From NCBI RefSeq assembly GCF_009728935.1, contig NZ_CP034235.1, positions 8,023,501 through 8,087,500 on the forward strand: a DNA stretch of 64,000 nucleotides, written 5' to 3'. The notes under the pieces are model-generated. The model had not been told where the DNA came from. It was given only the letters and a program-made list of their open reading frames with translations, and searched no databases. The translations under genes and the position numbers were made by a program. Origin of the DNA: Paenibacillus psychroresistens (GTDB lineage Bacteria; Bacillota; Bacilli; Paenibacillales; NBRC-103111). This document shows, one piece after another, positions 1-7,697 of this stretch. The first letter of the stretch is position 1. Each line of letters opens with the position of its first letter.

Positions 1-141
1 CAAAAGTATATCTCCTCTATCCTATTTGAGATAAAAACTTGTCATTTTTTAATATTAATTAGATATTTTGTTATATTGTGTTATTTAATACATTATATCA
101 ATAAAATATCTAATTCCATCAGGTTGCTCATTCAATATCCT

Positions 142-1866
142 TCAATTAATTATATTCAAAGTTTCTTCTAAGTAATCTTCCATGCTTCCATCATAGAGAG
201 ATAAAAAGGCACGTTCTCTAGTTCCTTCTCCTATACAGATCAATTTAGCATTTCCATTAAAATAGCTCTTATTATATTCATGTATATTCTTTTCGTCTTC
301 TTTTGTCTCTGCTATTGATAGTATTAATTGAGTATCATTAAGTTTATATTTTCCAATAAACTCTACAATTGCATTTTTATTGTGTTGCTCAATATCTTCT
401 TTAAAAATTGCATCGAGCATAAATGGAAAACGATGTATATCCTGTGTACTTTCAATTAATTTATTTAATGCAAAGTTATATGCAAGTACCGTTTTATGAA
501 GTTCGACCCCTTGTGAAGGAAATGCTGAAATTTTATATAATGATGTATATCTTTCTTCTATTAAAGTTTTTATACCTAAATCATCAATATATGCTAGAAA
601 AATACGCTCAAATTCTTTATTCTTGTATGATCTGGATTTTTCAACCTCTTCTTCAGTTTTAAACTCTTTGAGACTATTTTCAATGTCTACTTTTTCGGTA
701 GTCAGTACTCCTAACTTATATATAATATCGTTAATCAATTTTACATTCACTTTATTTCCTAGCCAACTATCATAGGAAATATTATGATTAAAATGTTTTT
801 TTAATATTTGATATGCTTTTAATATATTTTGTTTGTTGGTATCTATATTCTTTCCCAGGGAATTGATTTCCCCTTGTAGTTTCTTTATAATTTCTTTACA
901 TTTTTTCATTTCGACCTCAGTATCATTCTCTTCTTGTAGATATTTATACGATGCTTTTATACTAAAAGAAAGCTTTTGATCACAAGCAGGGCATGTACCA
1001 TTTATAGGGTTTTGTTCCTTGTGATGTCTTGACACCTTTCGAAGTAAAGACTGTCTTTCTTTAAAATAGCTCTGTTCATTGCATTTAGAAATATATTCTT
1101 CCTCATTTTCATTTAATTTTACCTGATTTTCACTGTGCGACTTAATATACTCTAATGATTCCTCAATAAACTCTTCATCAACTAGTTTTGTAATTTGAAA
1201 TTCATCGTTATTTTTTTCTAAATTTAAATAAAATTTAATTTCTTCTTCTTTATTTTTTAATTTTTTTTCCAATTCCTGTTTTCTTTCTCTATCAACAAGA
1301 GATTCTATCCCTAGATAATAGTCCAAATAATCTTCTTTAAGGTTTCTATAATACTCAAAACTACTAAAAGATTTTCGAAGGTATACCCAACCTACTGACT
1401 GTGGTATATAATAAGGCAAAAACATTGCTTCGATTGGAGCCGGTTTATATCCATCCTTATTCTCTAATTTTAGAGAAAAACCAAATAAATCATGCATGTA
1501 CCCTTTAAGTTTTATATGTTCCGCAGAGTTATTCCCCTTAATTCCATTAAACCTCCTAACAGGATAATTACCCCTTTTAATGAATAAGGTTTCATCCTCT
1601 CTAATAAAAGTAATACCTTCTTTTTTTTGGCTGCAAATTACTTGGCAGTCTAACCTTAAGAAAACACCTTCTTCAATAATTTCTTTCAAATAGTCATTAT
1701 TATCATTTATCCCAAAAGTATAAAGAATCAACTGAAATACTGTGCTTTTACCAGATGTATTTTTTCCGTAGATAATGTTTACACCATCATCAAATTCTGC
1801 ATAAAAATATTTATTTGTACGTTCTGAATATGCAAAAAGTTTATTTATTATTAATTTTGTTTTCAT
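142..1866 (-). CDS. SMC-like ATPase with central CxxC hook, LmuB-like (Lamassu defence)
   Basis: A 574-residue protein. Residues 34-42 are a Walker A loop (GKNTSGKST) close to the N-terminus. A single CPAC motif lies at 292-295, flanked by Lys/Glu-rich predicted coiled coil (about 190-260 and 305-350), as in zinc-hook SMC/Rad50-like proteins. A Walker-B-like segment, FPFMLDAIF, lies near the C-terminus. The first codons overlap the end of the upstream nuclease gene by 26 bases, so the two are translationally coupled. Lamassu systems were defined as a DUF4297 protein plus an SMC ATPase, and this pair fits that layout in content and order. No lmuC-like third gene is visible between them, but the two-gene form is also known. 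It is short for an SMC protein. It could instead belong to another ATPase/nuclease defence type; the family assignment is from motifs only. Confidence 0.7.
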   Translation of the reverse strand: MKTKLIINKLFAYSERTNKYFYAEFDDGVNIIYGKNTSGKSTVFQLILYTFGINDNNDYLKEIIEEGVFLRLDCQVICSQKKEGITFIREDETLFIKRGNYPVRRFNGIKGNNSAEHIKLKGYMHDLFGFSLKLENKDGYKPAPIEAMFLPYYIPQSVGWVYLRKSFSSFEYYRNLKEDYLDYYLGIESLVDRERKQELEKKLKNKEEEIKFYLNLEKNNDEFQITKLVDEEFIEESLEYIKSHSENQVKLNENEEEYISKCNEQSYFKERQSLLRKVSRHHKEQNPINGTCPACDQKLSFSIKASYKYLQEENDTEVEMKKCKEIIKKLQGEINSLGKNIDTNKQNILKAYQILKKHFNHNISYDSWLGNKVNVKLINDIIYKLGVLTTEKVDIENSLKEFKTEEEVEKSRSYKNKEFERIFLAYIDDLGIKTLIEERYTSLYKISAFPSQGVELHKTVLAYNFALNKLIESTQDIHRFPFMLDAIFKEDIEQHNKNAIVEFIGKYKLNDTQLILSIAETKEDEKNIHEYNKSYFNGNAKLICIGEGTRERAFLSLYDGSMEDYLEETLNIIN

Positions 1867-2962
1867 AATGTTCCCTCACTTCTATATATGCTGCATAAAT
1901 AGCTGCCTTTATACTTAACTCTGATAATTGAGAACTAATGTTATTTCGAAACATGTTGTATAACTCAAGAATACACTCAATATCCACATTAAAACTATTC
2001 ATCATAAAACTATTTTCTCTAACAAAGGAGAGTATTTTTTGATGTTCAACTTGTTGATAGTCTTTAAACCTATCAAAACTATTATTAAAATCCGACTCGA
2101 ATTTACTCCTATCTGTTATAACAATTTCTAAATTTTTACACACTTCTTTTTTTTCATCACGCCACATGTCATATGCCATCTTTTGTGTAGTGATTACATC
2201 AATTGCCTGATTAATTTTAACGCAACTAACACGTTTTGATTCATCCATTAACTTTACAACATTACCTCGGTTTAAAGTATTTTCTACATCTCTAAATAGA
2301 AGTAATAATGTGTCTACAGCAGCTTTAGAATCACTAACTTTTTCTTCAAATATTCTTTTGAACATTCCTACTAAATTGTCCTTTTGCCCCTGACTCTTTT
2401 TTGGTAAATCAATATATGACATTGAAATATTATTTAACTCCTTTAATCCCTCTAAATCCTTGTCTAATATTTTTTTTATTTCGGTTTCAATTTTACTACT
2501 AATTTCTTTATCTAGATCGATAAATCTATAACTACTACTAGTTTCATTAACAGTCATACTTATCTTTTTACCCTTTGTACTTCCATTAACGCTTAACTTA
2601 ATAAAATTATTTGTTAGAAACTCTAATTTATGTACATATCCTGCTACTTTTGGCATACTATCTGCATGCAAAGATAATCCTACATTAGTCATCTTTATAA
2701 GCAATTCATAGATATCCTTACCCAAACCCCACTCCTTAGAAGATTTTTTGGCTTGATAAGAGTCAATCGAAGAAATTAGCTCGTCTTTGGTTTGATAACA
2801 AAACAAAAAATCATCATGATGTTCTAAGCAGATAAAGTATTTGCTATCTTTTAATTTGTCATATTTCTCAAACAAAAAGTACAACGCACAATGTTTTTGA
2901 AATTCAAAACCAATTGAAGCATGAACACCTGCATTTACAGCAGTTTTATTTTGATTTTCCAT
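1841..2962 (-). CDS. DUF4297/Cap4-type nuclease, LmuA-like (Lamassu defence)
   Basis: A 373-residue protein whose N-terminus carries the DUF4297 signature: GFEFQ at 18-22, CLEHHDD with Glu47 and Asp50/51, and SYQAKK with Gln70 and Lys72. This is the PD-(D/E)xK-like arrangement expected of a double-strand DNA nuclease of the Cap4 kind. The C-terminal two thirds have no motif I recognise and would be the sensing or ATPase-binding part. The start is supported by GGGGGAGGAACT just upstream of the ATG. It is the first gene of a two-gene operon with the SMC-like ATPase. In Lamassu the effector nuclease is held inactive by the SMC partner until phage or plasmid DNA structures are met; that role is inferred here. 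Confidence 0.65.
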   Translation of the reverse strand: MENQNKTAVNAGVHASIGFEFQKHCALYFLFEKYDKLKDSKYFICLEHHDDFLFCYQTKDELISSIDSYQAKKSSKEWGLGKDIYELLIKMTNVGLSLHADSMPKVAGYVHKLEFLTNNFIKLSVNGSTKGKKISMTVNETSSSYRFIDLDKEISSKIETEIKKILDKDLEGLKELNNISMSYIDLPKKSQGQKDNLVGMFKRIFEEKVSDSKAAVDTLLLLFRDVENTLNRGNVVKLMDESKRVSCVKINQAIDVITTQKMAYDMWRDEKKEVCKNLEIVITDRSKFESDFNNSFDRFKDYQQVEHQKILSFVRENSFMMNSFNVDIECILELYNMFRNNISSQLSELSIKAAIYAAYIEVREHYENKINNK

Positions 2963-3424
2963 AGTTCCTCCCCCTTTAATAGCAATGATCTTATCTCTAA
3001 CATTTTCTGATAAATAATAATTAAAAGTACTATGCTATATATTCAAATAGTTTCTATGCTTTCTGACTTTAAAGATAACAACTTATTCTTGATGTCCGCG
3101 ATTTTTCCATTATTCGACTATATATTACTTCATACTACAATTTCGGTTTGATTTTAGCTACCATTTTTTGAAAATTTCACCTAGATATTTTAAATTTGTC
3201 TGGTATGGTATTTATATTAATTCTAGCGGCTATCAAGTTGTACAAATACTTTGGTTATTATCTTCTTTTATTACTACTTATAAAGAATTATTTTTCAATG
3301 TGCTTATAACCTGTAAATTATAATAGTGTTTTTGTATTTATCTGGATCTTCAAAATTCAGTTCCAACCTATATCATCTAATAATTTCTCTTATTACCAAC
3401 CATTTTAAGGACTCACACCAAAAA
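2963..3424. other. AT-rich intergenic stretch, no gene seen
   Basis: This stretch upstream of the nuclease gene and downstream of the Roco gene has no open reading frame with a convincing ribosome binding site on either strand and no clear repeat. It must contain the promoter of the Lamassu-like operon, but I could not single out one -10/-35 pair among the many AT-rich candidates. Confidence 0.5.
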
Positions 3425-3474
3425 AATTCGCTCTACTTGTGATACGGTTCTGTGTATCACTTATTAGGCGAATT
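3425..3474. repeat. Palindromic att-like site: two inverted copies of the rlmH 3' end
   Basis: Bases 3425-3445 repeat, in direct orientation, the rlmH 3' end at 6950-6969, with one mismatch and one inserted base. Both begin AATTCGC and end TTGTGATAC. Bases 3454-3474 are a third, inverted copy (GTATCAC then GGCGAATT), which makes the whole 50 bases an imperfect palindrome. In staphylococci SCC cassettes insert at the rlmH (orfX) end through serine recombinases, and the att core there contains TATCAnAA, as here. The copy at 3425-3445 is non-coding and the match runs past the rlmH stop codon, so protein conservation does not explain it. A hairpin or terminator role is the alternative. No recombinase gene is in view. 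Confidence 0.55.
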
Positions 3475-3478
3475 TCAC

Positions 3479-3511
3479 AAAAAAAAGGACAACCCCTTTA
3501 ATGGTCGTCCT
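3479..3511 (-). terminator. Rho-independent terminator after the Roco gene
   Basis: Read on the minus strand, AGGACGACC and GGGTTGTCCT pair around a short A-rich loop and are followed by a run of T. It lies about 50 bases after the stop codon of the LRR-Roc-COR gene and ends right at the edge of the att-like palindrome. Confidence 0.7.
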
Positions 3512-3563
3512 CCTCGTTTTGTTGGAAACCTCTGTCTACCAGATTAATATATTTTATTTCTAT

Positions 3564-3995
3564 TTATATACTTTTTTTCAGAAAAAATTTTGGAACTACT
3601 GGAATACCACACCATTCAGCAATACTATTATATTTCTCCGCTACGTCTTGTAAGATAGAGTATCCATTCTTAATTCCGTTCACTAGTTTACCCGTAGAAG
3701 ATTCTGGTTCACTAACTTCTTCCAAGAACCGTCTAATTTTATTTAGGGCTCCAGACTTGATTACTTCATCTTTCGTTTGGGCGGAATCAAGTTTTTGTAA
3801 ACTTGAATTAAGTTTATCAAAATCTGTAACAATAGACGGTTCAATGGCAACAAGTTCATCCTTTAATTCGTTTATACATCCTTGCAACTCATTAATTGAG
3901 TTTCTAATTTCAATAGTAATTGTAGTAACATTTGAAGCATTCGCACTCGTATTAATAATATTATTAAATATAGGATTTATATTAATTTCAGACAT
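3564..3995 (-). other. Possible internal translation start giving the Roco C-terminal domain alone
   Basis: Inside the Roco gene, at codon 809, an ATG at 3995 is preceded by GAGAGGAGAAAAGGT, a near-ideal Shine-Dalgarno with 7 bases of spacing, stronger than those of many true starts here. The product would be 143 residues beginning MSEININPIFNN, followed by a likely coiled coil and a helical C-terminus. The start falls at what looks like a domain border after a charged linker. Separate translation of a C-terminal subunit from within a larger gene is known in other bacterial complexes; here it is an inference from the sequence only. Confidence 0.4.
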
Positions 3996-6419
3996 ACCTT
4001 TTCTCCTCTCATTTTTTATTTGAATTCCGTCCAACAGCATTATAATGTCAACCATTTCAAGTGAATTCTTACAACGTTCTTCGATAATATCTTTTGATTC
4101 TAATTTACTTAAATAATTAAAGTCATGTAGGTAATTACAATTTGAGTTACAATTACATAAAACCTTTTCCAGAAAATCAATCTTTGGAATACTCCTGTGA
4201 ATTTGCTCAAAATTATTCCTTATATATGCTAACAATTCACGACGATTTCTGGTGTTTATACCACTTACTTTTATCTCAACATATCTTTCTGTTATACCAT
4301 CACGTAGTCTTACAAAGCCATATGCATCTTTATATTGAAGATATGCTCCTTTCCTCCAGCACATTTTCAAACCATTATTATCAATTAGAAACGAATGCGA
4401 TTTAACTATAAATTTTGTCATTATACCTGCTGGTAAAAAATTATAATCATATCTAAAATTCAGAGTAGATTCCGATTGAAAATCAAGTTGTAGAGTTTTT
4501 TCTTTATTATCTAATAGTTCAACAACAAGAAAAGTGCTGTTTTCAATAACGAAAGATAGTTGAAAATTATCCATAATCTTTAGTATATATGGATAAGTAT
4601 ATTCAGGGTACATTTCAATATTATCCCAAATTTTTGGCAAATCATTAGAGTACAAAATTCCATTGCGCTCTTTTAAAATATTAGCCTGAGCATCTAGGAT
4701 TTTATAAACGGCATCTGTTCCCCATTCAGGACTAAGAATAATAATATTTTTGAGTAACAAATCATCATGAAAATGTAGCACCACACCTAAATCATGAAGA
4801 TATTTTATTAGACTGGATGCCTCCTCACTATCAATCGCATGTTTAGTACAGATAGTAATGTAATTATGGTAAGTAATTATATTTATTGTATTAGACAATT
4901 CTTCTAATTCATTTCTAACTCTTATCCAGGACGAAAACCATAATGTTTCCATTAATGGTAGATATTTAGCTTGATTAATAATCTCTTCTCTCAGTTCTTC
5001 TATATTCGTATTGTCTTGGCAACTAACGTTATAAGCATCTACTATCTGAGGAAACCGTAATCTTAAATCATTAATATCAATTTGTCTTATGTTTTTTCTA
5101 GTTTCATCACATTTATTAACAACAATTATTATAGGACTATCATTCGCAAATGACTGTATTGTATTGAGCCAATAATCAATACGTCCATACTCTTCTTCCT
5201 GTCGTGCATCCCATACAAATATATATAGAGAACGCTTCGTTAAAAAAAACTGATGTGTTGAATGGTATATCTCTTGACCACCAAAATCCCATGTATTAAG
5301 CCTATACTGCTTACCCTCAGATTCAAAACACCAATTAGCAATATCAATTCCTTCAGTCGAAACACCCTCAACATATTGATTGTTTATTATTCTGTTTAAT
5401 AAACACGTTTTTCCAACTCCACCTTGTCCCACAATAATCATCTTTGATTCATTAAGTATAACTTTTCTTTGATCGATTTGATATCGAAGTATAAAGTCAA
5501 TAATCTGGTTGGAAGTCTGATTAAATATTTCAGGTGGTATAATATCTGCGAGTGGCGTGCTTTCTAAAGCAAATATCTTAAGATTCTTTAATTTTTTTAT
5601 TGTTGAAGGAATTGATTCAATTTTACTACGTCCCAAATATAATAATCTTAATTCTTTTAAATTACCGATATTTTCTGGTAATGTCGTTATTTCTGCTCCA
5701 GGCAAATATAATTTTTGTAGTTTTTGCAAGTTGCCAATACTTTCAGGTAAATAATTAAAAGAATCATTTATTGCTAACTTGGTCAAACTACTTATCTGAC
5801 AAATTACTTCAGGAAATTCTTTAAAATTTGACCCATTTAGATTAATAGCTAATAAATTATTCAGAATAGAAAACTCCTTTGGCAAATGTTCTATTCCAGT
5901 TCCATATAAATTTAAATTGACAAGATTTTTTAAATTACCAATTTCAGAAGGTAGAGTAATATATTTATTATTTGAAGGGTTGATTTCTATATCGGCTCTT
6001 GGTCCAGAATTACCTAAATCTAGAATTTCTAAATCTGTCAAAATTCCTATTTCCGGAGGAATCTCTCTTAATCCACACATTGATAAATCTAGTATTCTCC
6101 ATTTATTTTCCTTAGCTTCATTTATCAATTTAAGCAAATCTTCTAAATTTAACAATTCGTATGTCCTTGTATACGGTAATTCAAGTTTTCCGAAAATATC
6201 AAAATCCTCATCTGCATATTCGTCTTTATATCTGTCCACGTAAACATCATCATCATCATCATCTTCTTCTTCTTCTTCTTCTTCTTCTTCTTCTTCTTCT
6301 TCTTCTTCTTCTTCTTCTTCTTCTTCGTACCAATCACTTTGATTTTCTATTTCGTAGGTTTCTTCTTGAAAAAATTCATCATCACTATCATCGGATATTG
6401 TTATTGATTTCTTTGTCAT
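3564..6419 (-). CDS. LRR-Roc-COR (bacterial Roco) GTPase with acidic tract
   Basis: A 951-residue protein from the ATG at 6419, which has GGGGGGAATTC before it; an in-frame ATG five codons earlier lies inside that Shine-Dalgarno. Order of parts: an acidic N-terminus with 21 Glu and 6 Asp in a row (about 32-58); leucine-rich repeats of the LPxxIGNLxxL type (about 85-300); a Roc Ras-like GTPase with P-loop GQGGVGKT (331-338), DFGGQ (378-382) and NKCD (435-438); a COR-like region to about 760; and a C-terminal helical domain of about 145 residues I do not recognise. Roco proteins cycle between monomer and dimer with nucleotide state, but bacterial functions are mostly unknown. It stands alone between two att-like copies next to a Lamassu-like pair, so a defence role is plausible but unproven. 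Confidence 0.85.
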   Translation of the reverse strand: MTKKSITISDDSDDEFFQEETYEIENQSDWYEEEEEEEEEEEEEEEEEEEEEDDDDDDVYVDRYKDEYADEDFDIFGKLELPYTRTYELLNLEDLLKLINEAKENKWRILDLSMCGLREIPPEIGILTDLEILDLGNSGPRADIEINPSNNKYITLPSEIGNLKNLVNLNLYGTGIEHLPKEFSILNNLLAINLNGSNFKEFPEVICQISSLTKLAINDSFNYLPESIGNLQKLQKLYLPGAEITTLPENIGNLKELRLLYLGRSKIESIPSTIKKLKNLKIFALESTPLADIIPPEIFNQTSNQIIDFILRYQIDQRKVILNESKMIIVGQGGVGKTCLLNRIINNQYVEGVSTEGIDIANWCFESEGKQYRLNTWDFGGQEIYHSTHQFFLTKRSLYIFVWDARQEEEYGRIDYWLNTIQSFANDSPIIIVVNKCDETRKNIRQIDINDLRLRFPQIVDAYNVSCQDNTNIEELREEIINQAKYLPLMETLWFSSWIRVRNELEELSNTINIITYHNYITICTKHAIDSEEASSLIKYLHDLGVVLHFHDDLLLKNIIILSPEWGTDAVYKILDAQANILKERNGILYSNDLPKIWDNIEMYPEYTYPYILKIMDNFQLSFVIENSTFLVVELLDNKEKTLQLDFQSESTLNFRYDYNFLPAGIMTKFIVKSHSFLIDNNGLKMCWRKGAYLQYKDAYGFVRLRDGITERYVEIKVSGINTRNRRELLAYIRNNFEQIHRSIPKIDFLEKVLCNCNSNCNYLHDFNYLSKLESKDIIEERCKNSLEMVDIIMLLDGIQIKNERRKGMSEININPIFNNIINTSANASNVTTITIEIRNSINELQGCINELKDELVAIEPSIVTDFDKLNSSLQKLDSAQTKDEVIKSGALNKIRRFLEEVSEPESSTGKLVNGIKNGYSILQDVAEKYNSIAEWCGIPVVPKFFLKKSI
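6246..6326 (-). repeat. Trinucleotide microsatellite (GAA)21 (GAT)6 inside the Roco gene
   Basis: On the coding strand 21 consecutive GAA codons run into 6 consecutive GAT codons with no interruption. This makes 27 acidic residues in a row. Pure triplet runs of this length are prone to slippage, which would change the length of the acidic tract without breaking the frame. Confidence 0.95.
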
Positions 6420-6434
6420 ACGAATTCCCCCCAT

Positions 6435-6949
6435 TGTTAAAATACTTTATCGAAAAAAATAATTTTACATATTTATTAAGTAACGGACGGGCAGTAAAAC
6501 GAAATAATATAAGTTGGAAATAAATAGCAATATTAATCATAATAAATGTAAAAGGTTGTTTTCATTTGCGAGGTTAATTTGAACCATAAAATCCGTCTCT
6601 AAAGTCTATACCATATTTATATTCCCATCGGGACATGAACTGAGGGAGATGTAATTGATCATTGAAGATAAATTTTTTTGATTGTCAAGACCAAATAACT
6701 CCTCACATAATAGTTTAGTGTACTTTAGCAAAAAAAAAATCATTAGATTGTATACATAACAAATTAGTAAAATACTTCAATATATGATAACACATTATGG
6801 AAATAATAGGATTACATTCGACAATATATTTTATTGAACATCGTATTTCAAAGTGAAGAATCTCTAAATCTAAATTAAAGACCTAATAAGGATCTATTAT
6901 TTATTAAATCCATATAAGCCAACAATCTCCAGCAAATAATATTCGCCAT
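6435..6949. other. AT-rich intergenic stretch between the Roco gene and rlmH, no gene seen
   Basis: About 500 bases lie between the Roco start and the end of rlmH. They are strongly AT-rich with stops in all frames. No convincing ORF, RNA gene or recombinase remnant is visible. A second short ATTCGCC copy at 6941-6947 lies immediately beside the rlmH att-like site. The Roco promoter must lie near the 6435 end. Confidence 0.45.
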
Positions 6950-6969
6950 AATTCGCCTATTTGTGATAC
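6950..6969. other. att-like site at the rlmH 3' end
   Basis: The last codons of rlmH encode EKYHK and stop. Read on the minus strand the DNA is GAAGTATCACAAATAG followed by GCGAATT, which resembles the SCC attachment core of staphylococci (TATCAnAA at the end of orfX). A copy lies at 3425-3445 in the same orientation. If this is a recombination site, the junctions of a 3.5-kb cassette are here and there. Confidence 0.5.
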
Positions 6970-7436
6970 TTCTCCCTACGAATAATCTTATAAGCCCGAT
7001 AAACCTGCTCAACCAAAATAACCCTCATCAACTGATGAGGATAAGTAATCCTCCCGAAGGAGAGAAGCTGATCAGCCCGCTTCATAACTGCACTTGAAAC
7101 CCCATTGGAGCCTCCAATAACAAAAGCAATGCTGCTCCTCCCATCCACCCCAAGCTTATCAATCTGCTGCGCGATTTGCTCGGAGGACCAAGTCTGGCCC
7201 TCAATAGCCAAAACAAAGACGAACGCTTCGCTCTTGATCTGTGCGAGGATGCGTTCGCCTTCTTTGTTCTTGACCTGCTCTTCTTCGGCTTCACTCATGT
7301 TGTCTGGCGCTTTTTCGTCCGCTACTTCGGTAATCGTCACCTTAGCATAAGGCCCCAAGCGTTTCATGTATTCCGCAATGCCGTCGGTCCAATATTTTTC
7401 CTTGAGCTTGCCGACGGCTATAATTTGAATAAACAA
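6957..7436 (-). CDS. rlmH: 23S rRNA pseudouridine1915 N3-methyltransferase RlmH
   Basis: RlmH methylates pseudouridine 1915 in helix 69 of 23S rRNA on the assembled ribosome, using S-adenosylmethionine. The 159-residue product from a TTG at 7436 (CAGGGGGTAATTAGG before it) matches the usual family length; the upstream in-frame GTG falls within the Shine-Dalgarno. The SPOUT-fold features [10 protein letters not shown] and the C-terminal [13 protein letters not shown]...EQVYRAYKI...YHK are all present. It is the first core gene next to the accessory region, and its 3' end is the probable insertion point of that region. Confidence 0.95.
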   Translation of the reverse strand: MFIQIIAVGKLKEKYWTDGIAEYMKRLGPYAKVTITEVADEKAPDNMSEAEEEQVKNKEGERILAQIKSEAFVFVLAIEGQTWSSEQIAQQIDKLGVDGRSSIAFVIGGSNGVSSAVMKRADQLLSFGRITYPHQLMRVILVEQVYRAYKIIRREKYHK

Positions 7437-7481
7437 CCTAATTACCCCCTGCACAGCAAGCTCTTATCTTTTACCCTCACT

Positions 7482-7649
7482 CTAAACCACCAAAAAACGA
7501 GCCGCTTCTTTACATTCGTTACAGCAAGCAGGCGGCTCCCAGCTTTTGAATTTAACCTCATGGAGGTCAATTAAGTCCGGTGCTTCTTCGTACTCATCAA
7601 CAAAACGGTCAATCGCTAGCTCTACATGCTCTATACAAACAACATACAT
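7482..7649 (-). CDS. CxxH/CxxC mini-protein (YyzF-like)
   Basis: A 55-residue protein with CIEH (residues 5-8) near the N-terminus and CNEC (43-46) near the C-terminus, the two half-sites of the CxxH/CxxC family found beside rlmH in Bacillus, where it is called YyzF. The four ligands would suit a zinc or other metal site. Its function is unknown. The start has TTGAGGGATACTAAAT before it. It sits 48 bases after the HtrA-like protease gene and just before rlmH, all on one strand, so it is probably co-transcribed with both. Confidence 0.85.
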   Translation of the reverse strand: MYVVCIEHVELAIDRFVDEYEEAPDLIDLHEVKFKSWEPPACCNECKEAARFLVV

Positions 7650-7697
7650 ATTTAGTATCCCTCAAATTCTTTAGTCTTTTCATTTTCATGCTTCATG

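Noticed and set aside
6149-6523. Open frames full of Lys or Leu/His runs over the microsatellite
   Set aside because: They are the other frames of the GAA/GAT triplet tract in the Roco gene, with no ribosome binding site of their own.
6435-6949. Search for a ccr-type recombinase remnant beside the rlmH site
   Set aside because: No frame longer than a few dozen codons and no serine recombinase motif could be seen; mobility would have to be provided in trans.
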